Positions 1 through 7,254 of a DNA stretch of 64,000 nt are shown here, in pieces. Under the pieces are notes generated by a model. It saw nothing but the letters and a program-made list of their open reading frames with translations, had not been told where the DNA came from and ran no database searches. Source of the stretch: Aldehydirespirator sp963662645 (GTDB taxonomy: Bacteria; Actinomycetota; Acidimicrobiia; Acidimicrobiales; Aldehydirespiratoraceae). Position 1 is the first letter of the stretch. Each line of letters starts with the position of its first letter. The translations under genes and the position numbers were made by a program. The stretch spans positions 2,046,001 through 2,110,000 of the forward strand of contig OY759762.1 in the NCBI GenBank assembly GCA_963662645.2, read 5' to 3'.

Positions 1-616
1 CGGTGCTGTGCTTCACGATGAAGTCCTGGCTGGGATCGGCCAGTGGCGCGGGCAGCAGGGGCTCGGTCTCGGAGCGGGTTGCATCGCGGCGGTGTACATA
101 GGCGATCAGGTCGGTTGGGGGAGCGCCGCCATGGGCCGACATGGACTCGCCCGGCGCGACAATCACGCAGGCCACATCGGCTTGAGCGACCACGCGGGCA
201 CTGGCACCCGGCGGGGTGTCGCCGTCAAAGACCGTCAACGGCGCGGCGGCCTGCAACGCGGCCATATCGACGCCGATGCGTGCGAGTCCGGTCCGCACCC
301 GGCGAGCGTCGTGCAGCGGCGCAGAGAGGACGCCCACCGCGGCCGGCACTTCGGTGGACCGGGCCCGGCCGCCGTTGCCGTTCCCCGACGCGCCCGCAGG
401 GCCGAGCAGTCCGGGATCAGATCTTCCGGCGGAATCGAATGCGACCAGTTCGCAAGGCTGACGACCCTCGGGATCGACGATCTCCAGCTCGTCACCCGCG
501 TCGAGCGCCAAGACGGTGGCGCCGCCGCCCGTGACCCGGTAGCGCTCAACTCCCGGTCCCAGCATCAACAGCCCCGGCACCACCACTCTGGGCTGGTCTG
601 GAGCGATCGTCGTCAT
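1..616 (-). CDS. DUF1989-like N-terminal part of a probable aminomethyltransferase (GcvT-type) protein, partial
   Basis: This frame opens with ATG at 616 on the minus strand and stays open to the window edge, so about 205 residues are visible and the C-terminus is missing. The translation is protein-like with G/C third positions. Residues 20-65 hold a beta-rich stretch (GDELEIVDPEGRQPCELVAF) that resembles the DUF1989 (urea carboxylase-associated) fold. From memory, this domain is fused to a folate- or C1-linked GcvT-type aminomethyltransferase in some marine bacteria, but that catalytic part lies outside the window, so the enzyme name is inference. The DUF1989-like reading is moderately supported and the existence of a gene is well supported. 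A second DUF1989 protein lies at 58706-59464. Confidence 0.6.
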   Translation of the reverse strand, partial: MTTIAPDQPRVVVPGLLMLGPGVERYRVTGGGATVLALDAGDELEIVDPEGRQPCELVAFDSAGRSDPGLLGPAGASGNGNGGRARSTEVPAAVGVLSAPLHDARRVRTGLARIGVDMAALQAAAPLTVFDGDTPPGASARVVAQADVACVIVAPGESMSAHGGAPPTDLIAYVHRRDATRSETEPLLPAPLADPSQDFIVKHST

Positions 617-687
617 GCCCGCCTCCCTGGGCGCGAGGAAGTCTTACGGCCAGTCTCGCGGGTGCGCGTCTGAACGCGCAACCGTTG

Positions 688-1098
688 TCAGCGTCTCCGT
701 CGGCCCAAAGGTCCAGCGAGTCCGTGACCTGGTGGCTTGTCTTCACCGCCGGATGCGGTGACACCGGCGAACATGTCCCAGATCAGCAGGACGACGGCCA
801 CGATTGAGGTGGCTGCCGCTATCCAGAGTCCGGCCGCGGGATCGATCTCGCCGTCGAGGATCCTCCGGACGGCGACGGCGCCCGCAAAGCCGGCGCCGAT
901 CCAGGCCGGTCGCCACCCCACCTGGATGAGTCCCGCAGTGATCAGGCTGACTGCGAGCACGATTGGACCCTCGCCGGTGGAGATTCCCTGCACCGACTCC
1001 GTTCCGCTCTCGGTTGCGGTGGTGTGCCACGGGAGGAACATTGTTGCGGCTATGACGATCACGCACGCTTGCGCGATCCGCTTGCGAGGGATCCTCAC
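688..1098 (-). CDS. Hypothetical small integral membrane protein, 136 aa
   Basis: I do not recognise the family. The protein starts with a basic N-terminus (MRIPRKR), followed by a hydrophobic segment at residues 8-25, a second at about 45-62, a third at about 65-80 and a fourth at about 92-112. It ends in a Gly/Arg-rich basic tail. This suggests three or four membrane helices with basic ends on the cytoplasmic side. It lies downstream of the small membrane genes of the amt cluster, beyond a strong hairpin at 1127-1164, so it is probably a separate transcription unit on the same strand. No catalytic or binding motif is visible. Confidence 0.6.
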   Translation of the reverse strand: MRIPRKRIAQACVIVIAATMFLPWHTTATESGTESVQGISTGEGPIVLAVSLITAGLIQVGWRPAWIGAGFAGAVAVRRILDGEIDPAAGLWIAAATSIVAVVLLIWDMFAGVTASGGEDKPPGHGLAGPLGRRRR

Positions 1099-1126
1099 GG
1101 CGTCAGGCTAGGGGCCCAAATGCAGG

Positions 1127-1164
1127 GGCTGGCGCCGCGTCGCAACAACGACGCGGCGCCAGCC
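1127..1164 (-). terminator. Strong intergenic hairpin, probable terminator of the amt/microprotein cluster
   Basis: A perfect 16-bp inverted repeat (1127-1142 against 1149-1164) surrounds a 6-base loop, caacaa. It sits 25 bp downstream of the last small membrane gene of the cluster (stop at 1189). There is no clear T-run, so it would be a hairpin-only or actinobacterial-type terminator. Confidence 0.75.
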
Positions 1165-1188
1165 GCCTTGAATGGGGTGAGTCAGGTG

Positions 1189-1314
1189 TCAGAAAGCCTG
1201 GATGGCGATGATCGTGAAGACGATGCAGGCGATCGTGAAGACGATGAACGCCATCTCGATGCCCTTGTCGTGGCCCTGCTTTCCTTGGAACTCGATTTGC
1301 TTGCGACGAGCCAT
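1189..1314 (-). CDS. 41-aa single-span membrane microprotein
   Basis: The gene is too short for routine callers but well supported. It has an ATG at 1314 and a GGAGGA ribosome binding site seven bases upstream that overlaps the stop of the preceding gene. The N-terminal half is charged (MARRKQIEFQGKQGHDKG) and the C-terminal half is one hydrophobic helix ending IIAIQAF. The basic N-terminus predicts a cytoplasmic N-terminus and a single membrane span. It is the third of three tiny membrane proteins directly downstream of the ammonium transporter, and a strong hairpin follows it. The function is unknown. A role as a transporter-associated microprotein is inferred only from context. Confidence 0.75.
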   Translation of the reverse strand: MARRKQIEFQGKQGHDKGIEMAFIVFTIACIVFTIIAIQAF

Positions 1315-1315
1315 G

Positions 1316-1540
1316 TCAGTCCTCCGAGCTGTACTTGTCGGCGAGTCGGTCGGCTGCGTGATTCAGCAGCTTGTCCTCGCGAACGGTCGCGATGAGTGCC
1401 CAGATCACGGAGACCGCGATCCCGAGGATGGCAAGGACGATCGAGCCGGTGTTGCCGCCCGGACCCCAGGTGAAGTACCCGGTGGTGCCGTCAGCCGCTT
1501 CAAAGGCCGCTTCCCAGCTGTCGTAGGGGAAGGTGTTCAT
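1316..1540 (-). CDS. 74-aa single-span membrane protein in the amt cluster
   Basis: The family is unknown. Residues 1-30 are acidic and aromatic (MNTFPYDSWEAAFEAADG), residues 33-52 form one hydrophobic helix, and the tail is charged (ATVREDKLLNHAADRLADK). A good AGGAGG-type ribosome binding site precedes the ATG at 1540. The stop codon lies two bases before the next small gene, whose ribosome binding site it overlaps, which implies translational coupling. The acidic N-terminus and charged C-terminus suggest N-out/C-in topology, opposite to the neighbouring 41-aa protein. It probably belongs with Amt and the two other microproteins in one transcript. Confidence 0.8.
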   Translation of the reverse strand: MNTFPYDSWEAAFEAADGTTGYFTWGPGGNTGSIVLAILGIAVSVIWALIATVREDKLLNHAADRLADKYSSED

Positions 1541-1566
1541 TCAGTCCTCCTTAGTACCGAACGTTG

Positions 1567-1695
1567 TCAGTGGTCGTTTCGATGATCCTGCGCCTCCAAC
1601 TGCGCTCGCCTGCGCTTGCCCCAGAACCCGGCGGCTGCGACCACCAGGTACATGATGGCGAGAGCGCCGACGAGCTGCAGCCATGAGGCGGACAC
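1567..1695 (-). CDS. 42-aa single-span membrane microprotein directly after amt
   Basis: A GTG at 1695, three bases after the amt stop (1699-1701), opens a 42-residue frame. It has a short polar N-terminus, a hydrophobic helix (WLQLVGALAIMYLVVAAAGF) and a basic then charged tail (WGKRRRAQLEAQDH). The compact helix plus the positive-inside tail looks like a genuine small membrane protein. There is no ATG alternative and no separate ribosome binding site, so it is probably translated by termination-reinitiation after amt. It is the first of three consecutive small membrane proteins. The function is unknown. No search was possible, so conservation is untested. Confidence 0.65.
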   Translation of the reverse strand: MSASWLQLVGALAIMYLVVAAAGFWGKRRRAQLEAQDHRNDH

Positions 1696-1698
1696 CGG

Positions 1699-3117
1699 CT
1701 AGCGGTTGGCGGCCAGATCCGCCCGCAGCGTGGCGTCGGCCGACTCCCTGGAGCCGTCGGCGTGGGTGATGGGCTCGTCGGCCCGGCCGAACTCCGGATA
1801 GAAGTCCGTCTCGAACTCGGCCATGTCGAGGCCCTCGACCTCCACCTCGGGCGGAACCCTCAGCAGGTTCAGCTTCTTGAGGATCCAGGATGCCACGTAG
1901 CCGGTGACGAAGGACAACGCGAATATCGCGGTCACGCCTACCAACTGCCCGAGGAAGCTGGTCTCCACACCGTTGGGGCCCGTCGGGTACCCGGCGGCGA
2001 AGATGCCAACGGCCAGCGCACCCCACATTCCCATGAAGCCGTGAACGGACACTGCGCCGACCGCGTCGTCGACGCGGGCCTTGGTCTCCATCCAGCCGCC
2101 GATGTAGTAGCAGAGCCCGGCCGAGAAGAAGGCTAGGAGCAGCACCAGGTTGGGGCTGTAGATGTCGGCGCCCGCCGAGACCGCCACCACACCGGCGAGG
2201 CCTCCGGAGATGGTCCAGAACGGATCACCCTTGGAGAAGATGTAGCCGCCGGCGAAACCGCCCGCGAAGCCCATCGTGATGGTGTAAGTGATGGCCGACA
2301 GCGTGGCCGGGCTGAAGTAGATGTTGGCCCAGCCCGGAGTGGTGTCGCCCAGGATGGCGAGGCACGCCGCGTAGAAGGCGTAGAACGCGGTGAAGATGAT
2401 CATCAGCCCCATCAGCGTGAGGTGCAGGTTGTGGGGCTGGAAGGCTCTCGTGCCGCCGTTGCTGTCGTACCTCCCGATCCTCGGACCGAGGTTGTAGAGC
2501 ACGCCCAAGGCGAAGATGCCGGCCACGCCGTGGACCACCATCGAAGCCGCGAAGTCGTGGTAGCCGAAGTGCACGGTCAGCCAGCCTCCGTAGCTCCATC
2601 CCCAGGCCGCGGCGACTACCCAGACCAGGCCGCCCATGAGGGCGGTCAGCCACAGGTAGGCCGAGATGCGGATGCGCTCGATCACCGAGCCGGACATGAT
2701 CGATCCCGTCGTCCAGGAGAACAGCACGAAGGCCGCCCAGAAGACGCCGGTGATGTTGTCGCCGAGGTTCGGTCCCGCGGAGCCGTCCCACGGCAGGCTG
2801 TAGCCGTCGCCGCAGAAATAAAGCCCCGTCAGACCTGCGGGGCTTGCTCCATCGGCTGAGACTGTGAACTTCAGGCCTTCCTGCATGCAGAAGTACACGT
2901 ACCAGCCGAGGTAGTAGAACGTCGGCGTCACCACCGCGATTGTCATGATGTTCTTCATCGCCGTCGACATGACGTTCTTGCGGCGGCTGACGCCAGCTTC
3001 GTAGGTCATGAACCCCACGTGCAGCAGCCACATGATGGCGACGGTGAAGAAGTAGTAAGCCTCCGAGAACACTTGGATCGAGTTGCTCGTCTCGTAGGCA
3101 ACTTGAGCGAGTACCAC
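1699..3117 (-). CDS. amt: Ammonium transporter (Amt/MEP/Rh family)
   Basis: The product moves ammonium or ammonia across the cytoplasmic membrane, usually as a trimer. I place the start at GTG 3117, preceded by GGGGGTGAG, giving 472 residues. The frame runs 43 codons further up, but that part looks like leader. The conserved SRRKNV segment is at 44-49. The pore twin histidines fit H196 in VVHGVAG and H359 in SVHGFMGMWG, within about eleven hydrophobic segments. Residues 65-120 contain an unusual Cys/aromatic loop, so the member is divergent. The C-terminus (about 415-472) is long and acidic. Three microproteins follow in the same direction. A 12-bp palindrome and 20-bp tandem repeats lie upstream and are candidate control sites. 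No GlnK gene is in view. Confidence 0.93.
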   Translation of the reverse strand: MVLAQVAYETSNSIQVFSEAYYFFTVAIMWLLHVGFMTYEAGVSRRKNVMSTAMKNIMTIAVVTPTFYYLGWYVYFCMQEGLKFTVSADGASPAGLTGLYFCGDGYSLPWDGSAGPNLGDNITGVFWAAFVLFSWTTGSIMSGSVIERIRISAYLWLTALMGGLVWVVAAAWGWSYGGWLTVHFGYHDFAASMVVHGVAGIFALGVLYNLGPRIGRYDSNGGTRAFQPHNLHLTLMGLMIIFTAFYAFYAACLAILGDTTPGWANIYFSPATLSAITYTITMGFAGGFAGGYIFSKGDPFWTISGGLAGVVAVSAGADIYSPNLVLLLAFFSAGLCYYIGGWMETKARVDDAVGAVSVHGFMGMWGALAVGIFAAGYPTGPNGVETSFLGQLVGVTAIFALSFVTGYVASWILKKLNLLRVPPEVEVEGLDMAEFETDFYPEFGRADEPITHADGSRESADATLRADLAANR

Positions 3118-3146
3118 TGGCTCACCCCCAATTCTTCTTGTCCGCT

Positions 3147-3158
3147 CCGACCGGTCGG
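3147..3158 (-). promoter_or_regulatory. 12-bp perfect palindrome upstream of amt
   Basis: CCGACCGGTCGG is a perfect palindrome 30-41 bases upstream of the amt GTG at 3117, where an operator could block or recruit polymerase. The cognate regulator is not identified. Confidence 0.4.
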
Positions 3159-3210
3159 TCGGACCCGCCGACAATAGCACAGCCGCAGCCGGCCGTTCTC
3201 GTCGGGCCGG

Positions 3211-3276
3211 CGCGCGGACCTTTCCAGGGGTTCGCGAACCTTTCACTGAGTTCGCGGATCTTTCTCAGAGTTCGCG
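3211..3276. repeat. Three 20-bp tandem repeats upstream of amt
   Basis: Units at 3211-3230, 3231-3250 and 3251-3270, plus a partial fourth, share a core of TTCGCG followed by (A/G)A(C/T)CTTTC. A 20-bp spacing equals two helical turns and would put bound proteins on one DNA face. The array lies about 95-160 bases upstream of amt and just beyond the stop of the gene at 3293, so it may be an upstream activating array for amt. Confidence 0.6.
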
Positions 3277-3292
3277 CCCCGTGCGAAGCGGC

Positions 3293-3691
3293 TTACTCCT
3301 CGTCCAGCACGTGGACAATTACCTGGCTGACCTCTCCGGTACTTGCGTTGACCCAGACGTCGGCCTTGTGGAGGAAGTCCTCGGGGCCGCCGTCGGGGTC
3401 GGCCACGGTGAACACCACGACCCACATCAACTTGGCCGGGAAGCCCTGGCGCAGCAACTTGGCCTCGGTCTTCTCCGGCACGAAGGAGTCGGGTGCGGCT
3501 TCTAGCGCAGCGCTGGCAGTGGCGATGGCCTCCTCCTCCTCTACTTCCTTGCCTCCGCAGCTTCGTGGGGCGAACACGGCGATGACCACCAAGAGCATTC
3601 CCACGGCGATCAGCAGCTTGGTGCGGCCCTGCATGGCCATGATGCGGCCTGGCAGGCCGGTGGGCCGCGGATCGGGCGTCGAGTCGGTCAT
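3293..3691 (-). CDS. Hypothetical membrane-anchored protein, 132 aa
   Basis: The family is not recognised. A polar Pro-rich start (residues 1-22) is followed by one hydrophobic segment at about 25-43, then a short acidic linker (KEVEEEEA). The soluble domain of about 80 residues ends in a strand-rich part that reads VWVNASTGEVSQVIVHVLD. This C-terminal pattern recalls PepSY-type or similar small beta-sheet domains, but the similarity is weak. The protein probably sits in the membrane with the domain outside. It lies 30 bp downstream of another small membrane gene on the same strand, so the two may be co-transcribed. Confidence 0.6.
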   Translation of the reverse strand: MTDSTPDPRPTGLPGRIMAMQGRTKLLIAVGMLLVVIAVFAPRSCGGKEVEEEEAIATASAALEAAPDSFVPEKTEAKLLRQGFPAKLMWVVVFTVADPDGGPEDFLHKADVWVNASTGEVSQVIVHVLDEE

Positions 3692-3721
3692 CGTGGCTGT
3701 CCTGGGGGATCGGGTGCGGGG

Positions 3722-3949
3722 TCAGGCGTCGTCGGGCGGACGGACGAAGAAGCGCAGGACTATGTATCCCAGCACATGGGTGATGGCCACGACGCTGACC
3801 CACCACAGCAGCACTGTGATCCGGTAGCCGCGCTCCCGGCACTCCCAGGCGGTGAGCCCCATCGCGGCAACCAGCAGTATCCACAGCACAAGGCTCTGGC
3901 GGATGGCATCGCCCTCGCTGAACCAACTGAGGAGGATCAGCAGGCCCAC
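3722..3949 (-). CDS. Hypothetical 75-aa membrane protein
   Basis: The protein has two hydrophobic segments (about residues 17-34 and 44-66) joined by a short polar loop (WECRERGYRI) and a short charged end (RPPDDA). I do not recognise the family. It starts with ATG at 3949, 45 bp downstream of the XRE-cupin regulator stop at 3995, in the same direction, and it precedes the membrane-anchored protein at 3293-3691. Nothing in the sequence assigns a biochemical function. Confidence 0.55.
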   Translation of the reverse strand: MGLLILLSWFSEGDAIRQSLVLWILLVAAMGLTAWECRERGYRITVLLWWVSVVAITHVLGYIVLRFFVRPPDDA

Positions 3950-3994
3950 GGGTCGGTCCTTGTCTCGTCGGAGGCAGTCAGCAAGTCCATCGCC

Positions 3995-4675
3995 TCATCC
4001 TCCCGCACCGGTGCCGGGTTCGCTGGCCGGATACACCTTGATGGAGATGAAACGTATCGGCAACTGGACGAGCCCGACCGGGCCGTGGGCCACCTCGCCG
4101 TGGATCTGCATGGTGTCGCCCGCATCGAGGCGGTAGGCCCTGCCGCCGTAGCCGTAGTCGATCGATCCCTCCAGGACATGGATGAACTCCACGCCGGGAT
4201 GCTGGTAGAGGGGGAACACCCCGCCCGGCTCCGTGATGGTGGTGATCATCGGCTCTATCACCCGGTTGGGGCCGCGCAGGGTGCCGAGATCCTGATAGAG
4301 GCGCCCCGGCCCCCCTCCCTGGTGATGGATCTCGTGGCCCTCGCCCGCCTTCACGATCACCAGGTCGTGCTCCTCGTCGAGACCCCGGAACAGGGCGGTG
4401 ACCGGCACCCGGGCGGTGGCCGCCAGGCGCACGAGCGTCGAGAGGCTGGGCGCGCTCTGACCGTGCTCGATCTTGGAGAGCATCCCCAGGGAGATCTCGG
4501 CGCCGGCCGCGAACGCCGACATCGTCATGTTCAGCGAGCGGCGAAACTCGCGGACCCTGCTCCCCACCACGCGGCAAACCTCCTCGGTGGAGACCGAGGG
4601 TCCGAGCGCGTCGGCGAGTTCCCGGTCGATGCTGTCGCGGTCAGAACCGGACTGGGCAGCATCCGCAAGGGCCAT
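3995..4675 (-). CDS. XRE-family transcriptional regulator with C-terminal cupin sensor domain
   Basis: This is a cytoplasmic DNA-binding regulator of 226 residues. Residues 36-95 form the Cro/C1-type helix-turn-helix, with the recognition part around LGMLSKIEHGQSAPSLSTL. Residues 145-215 form the cupin barrel with the HPGVEFIHVLEG and DAGDTMQIHGEVAHGP motifs. The architecture is typical of regulators that sense a small ligand in the cupin pocket. I start at ATG 4675. The frame stays open far upstream, but that region is the antisense of the TauD-type gene. It is divergent from that dioxygenase with 84 bp between starts, so it probably controls it and itself. Confidence 0.88.
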   Translation of the reverse strand: MALADAAQSGSDRDSIDRELADALGPSVSTEEVCRVVGSRVREFRRSLNMTMSAFAAGAEISLGMLSKIEHGQSAPSLSTLVRLAATARVPVTALFRGLDEEHDLVIVKAGEGHEIHHQGGGPGRLYQDLGTLRGPNRVIEPMITTITEPGGVFPLYQHPGVEFIHVLEGSIDYGYGGRAYRLDAGDTMQIHGEVAHGPVGLVQLPIRFISIKVYPASEPGTGAGG

Positions 4676-4759
4676 CCCGGAGATAATGCCAGACCGCGGC
4701 GCTTCCGGAGGCACCTGGGCCCGCAGACGCGGTCTTGCGTCGTCGCTAGCATCCCCGCC

Positions 4760-5629
4760 ATGGGTGTGCTCGGCATCAGCCCGGCCGACTCCACGATCGG
4801 CGCCGAGGTTGCGGGCGCCGACCTTGCGGCCGACATCAGCGAGGAGCTCGCGACAGAGATCAGGACGGCGCTGGACGAGCGCGGCGTGCTGGTGTTCGCG
4901 GGCCAGGACGCCGTCGACGACGAGGCCCAGAAACGGATCGCCTCCATCTGGGCCGCCCCCCAGCCGCATCCGGTAGTGGAGTACCTCGGCAGCGATGAGG
5001 TGATCGGCGTGGTCTACAACGACGCGGACCATCCTCCGGCCGCGGGCGGCGACAGCTCGTTCCACACCGATTACTCGTTCAATCCCGAGATCCCCGATGT
5101 GGCGGTACTGCGACCGGTGGTGATACCTCCCGTGGGCGGGGCAACGCTGTGGTCGGACGCGCGGGCCGCGCTGGCCTCTCTCGATGACGATCTGGTGGAC
5201 GAGCTGCGGGGCCGGGTAGCGCATCACGACATGGGGCCGGGCTTCCGGCGTGAGATGGAGGCTCGGTTCGGCACCGAGGTGGCCGACAAGCTCGATGCAC
5301 GCTTCGGCGCCGGCTACCGCCATCCCATTGTGGCTGTGCATCCACGCACTGGTGATGAGCTGCTGTTCGTCAATGCGGGCTTCACCCGCCATGTGATCGG
5401 GTTGCCGGCCGACCGCAGCGACGCCCTGCTCGCCCGATTGTTCGAGGCCTTCACCGATCCGGCCATCTCCTTCAGCCGAAGCTGGAGGCCCGGCGACGTC
5501 GCCGTGTGGGACGAGCACCGCACCGTCCATCGCGGTCCCAACGACTTCGCGCCTCACGCTCGCAGGTTGCACCGCTGCACGGCAGGCAGCCGTCGGCCGG
5601 AGGCGTCTACCGCGCAGGGGCCGAGCTGA
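4760..5629 (+). CDS. TauD/TfdA-family Fe(II)/2-oxoglutarate-dependent dioxygenase
   Basis: The 289-residue cytoplasmic enzyme couples 2-oxoglutarate decarboxylation to hydroxylation of a small substrate. Iron ligands fit H102-x-D104 (FHTDYSF) and H257 (EHRTVHRG), with R268 or R269 placed to bind 2-oxoglutarate. Family members act on taurine, aryloxyalkanoates, sulfate esters and similar molecules, and the substrate here is not readable. The start at ATG 4760 removes a long unrelated upstream extension of the same frame. The XRE-cupin gene is divergent, which suggests local substrate-responsive control. The histidine phosphatase frame opens just after its stop. Confidence 0.88.
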   Translation: MGVLGISPADSTIGAEVAGADLAADISEELATEIRTALDERGVLVFAGQDAVDDEAQKRIASIWAAPQPHPVVEYLGSDEVIGVVYNDADHPPAAGGDSSFHTDYSFNPEIPDVAVLRPVVIPPVGGATLWSDARAALASLDDDLVDELRGRVAHHDMGPGFRREMEARFGTEVADKLDARFGAGYRHPIVAVHPRTGDELLFVNAGFTRHVIGLPADRSDALLARLFEAFTDPAISFSRSWRPGDVAVWDEHRTVHRGPNDFAPHARRLHRCTAGSRRPEASTAQGPS

Positions 5630-5693
5630 CTGATCTCCGTCGCAGCCCGAGCCGCGGCAGGCTGGCCGGTGCTCGGTCTACCATCGGCGCATC

Positions 5694-6284
5694 CTGATCC
5701 TCCTGCGGCACGGCCGCACTCCCAACAACGCCCAGGCCCGGCTCCAGGGCCAGATCGACTCCCCGCTCGATGAGGTCGGCTTCGAGCAGTCCGCGGTGGC
5801 CGGTGAGGCTCTGCGGGGGCGCTGGCCGGTGGACCGGGTGGTGACGTCGTCGCGTCGCCGGACCCGGCAAACGGCTCGGGCCGCCGGCCTCGGAGATCTC
5901 CCCACCACGATCGACGACCGGTGGATGGAGATCGACTTCGGTGCCTACGACGACCGCCGCATCGGAGAGGTCATGGCCGAGCTCGGGACGGCTTGGTCCT
6001 CCGACATCTCGTATATGCCGCCCGGCGGCGAGTCGATGGCCCGCTTGCACGAACGGGTGAGCGAGGCCGTGGCTGAGATCGTGGAGGAGGCCGCCAGCAG
6101 CAATGTGGTGGTCGTGACCCACGCCACCCCTGTCAAGTCGGCGGTGGCATGGCTGCTGGGCGGCGGGGCGGAGATGATCATGCGCCTGCGGGTGAGCCTG
6201 GCGTCGATCACGGCCTTCGGTCCGGTGGCCCACGGTCTGGTGCTCACCGATTTCAACTGGTGCCCGGCCCGCCACATTGGCTAA
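5694..6284 (+). CDS. Histidine phosphatase (phosphoglycerate mutase-like) family protein
   Basis: The phosphohistidine motif LLRHGRTPNN opens the protein, and the distal histidine is in VVVVTHATPVKSAV. A charged GAYDDRRIGEVM segment and PPGGES complete the broad-specificity phosphatase pattern. No ATG, GTG or TTG lies in frame between the upstream stop (5631) and the motif. The only candidates are CTG at 5694 or ATC at 5691. The first in-frame ATG (5796) would delete the catalytic RHG. I therefore annotate a CTG start giving about 196 residues. The natural substrate (phosphosugar, nucleotide or phospho-cofactor) cannot be told from the sequence. Confidence 0.82.
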   Translation: MILLRHGRTPNNAQARLQGQIDSPLDEVGFEQSAVAGEALRGRWPVDRVVTSSRRRTRQTARAAGLGDLPTTIDDRWMEIDFGAYDDRRIGEVMAELGTAWSSDISYMPPGGESMARLHERVSEAVAEIVEEAASSNVVVVTHATPVKSAVAWLLGGGAEMIMRLRVSLASITAFGPVAHGLVLTDFNWCPARHIG

Positions 6285-6350
6285 CTGCTGCCGTCCGGAC
6301 CTATCGTCGAGCCAACGTTCTATAGCCCCGGCCTTGGGGGACGCTCAACG

Positions 6351-6824
6351 ATGATCTCGGGAATGAACCACGCAGTCCTCTACGTCCGCGATGCCCGCCG
6401 TCACCAGCAGTTCTATGCCGACGTGCTCGGCTTCACGACCGTGATCGACGGGCCTGGCGCCTACGTGTTCATGCGGGCCCCGGAGTCGGCGAACCACCAC
6501 GACATCGTGTTCTTCTCGATCGGCGAGGACGCGGGACCCTCACAGGCCGGTCGGAGCACGGTCGGCCTGTATCACATCGCCTGGGAGGTCGGCACCCTCG
6601 ACGAGCTGGTCGAGATGCGCGAGCGGCTGGTCGAGGCGGGGGCCCTGGTCGGCCAGAGCGACCACGGTCCCAACAAGAGCCTCTACGCCAAGGATCCCGA
6701 CGGCCTGGAGTTCGAGGTGATGTGGCTGGTGCCCCCCCAGCACTGGGGAGACGAGGAGCACCAGGCCATCATCCGCCCGCTCGACCTCGATGCCGACAGA
6801 GCGCGCTTCGCCGCGCTCAGCTGA
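6351..6824 (+). CDS. VOC (glyoxalase/bleomycin resistance/extradiol dioxygenase) superfamily protein
   Basis: This is a 157-residue protein of the vicinal oxygen chelate fold, built of two beta-alpha-beta-beta-beta modules. Metal-ligand candidates are H7 in MNHAVLYV, H75 in LYHIAWEV and E121 in GLEFEVMW, the usual spacing for extradiol dioxygenase-like or glyoxalase-like members. A GGGGGA-type ribosome binding site precedes ATG 6351. The gene heads a plus-strand run with the cupin and the hydantoinase subunits, so it may handle a ring-opened or reactive intermediate of that pathway. That link rests on position only. Confidence 0.85.
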   Translation: MISGMNHAVLYVRDARRHQQFYADVLGFTTVIDGPGAYVFMRAPESANHHDIVFFSIGEDAGPSQAGRSTVGLYHIAWEVGTLDELVEMRERLVEAGALVGQSDHGPNKSLYAKDPDGLEFEVMWLVPPQHWGDEEHQAIIRPLDLDADRARFAALS

Positions 6825-6855
6825 TGCCCGTCCGCGGGAATCTAAGGAGCCCACA

Positions 6856-7254
6856 ATGAGCATCGCCGAGGGTCTCGGCAACCCGTACTGCTACTTCCTC
6901 GACGACGACGCGTTCGTCGAGACCGCCCGACCCGGCTTCAGGCACCGGGTGATCACTGGGGAGCACCTGCAGCTCTGCTTCTGGCGCATCGCCGGGGGAT
7001 CGGGGGGCTCGGTGCTGCACAACCACACCGAGAACGAGCAGCTCGGGGTCATCATGCGGGGCAAGCTGGATTTCCGTATCGGTCCCGAGGGCGCCACCGA
7101 CGAGCGCATCGTGCTCAGCGAGGGCGACTCGTACTTGGCCCCCCGCTCGGTATGGCACGGCGACTCGGCGTTCATCGGCGACGATGTCTACGGCGAGTGC
7201 TGGATCCTCGACGTGTTCGCCCCACCCCGCTCTGACCTCGTTGATACGGGTTGA
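6856..7254 (+). CDS. Cupin-domain protein
   Basis: The 132-residue single-domain cupin has motif 1 around GSVLHNHTENEQLGVIMRGKLDFRIG (read in parts: HNHTENEQ and the following Gly) and motif 2 around GDSYLAPRSVWHGD. The metal-binding set is H-x-H-x4-E plus the later H. I start at ATG 6856 with an AAGGAG ribosome binding site seven bases upstream. The stop overlaps the TTG start of hyuA, indicating co-translation with the hydantoinase subunits. Such cupins are often isomerases, dioxygenases or detoxifying enzymes for pathway intermediates. The reaction here is unknown. Confidence 0.85.
   Translation: MSIAEGLGNPYCYFLDDDAFVETARPGFRHRVITGEHLQLCFWRIAGGSGGSVLHNHTENEQLGVIMRGKLDFRIGPEGATDERIVLSEGDSYLAPRSVWHGDSAFIGDDVYGECWILDVFAPPRSDLVDTG

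Noticed and set aside
3776..4759. A long N-terminal extension of the TauD-type protein
   Set aside because: It overlaps the regulator gene on the other strand and has antisense composition. The domain begins at ATG 4760.
4676..5572. A long N-terminal extension of the XRE-cupin gene
   Set aside because: The extension is antisense to the TauD-type gene and lacks protein-like features. The ATG at 4675 fits the domain start.
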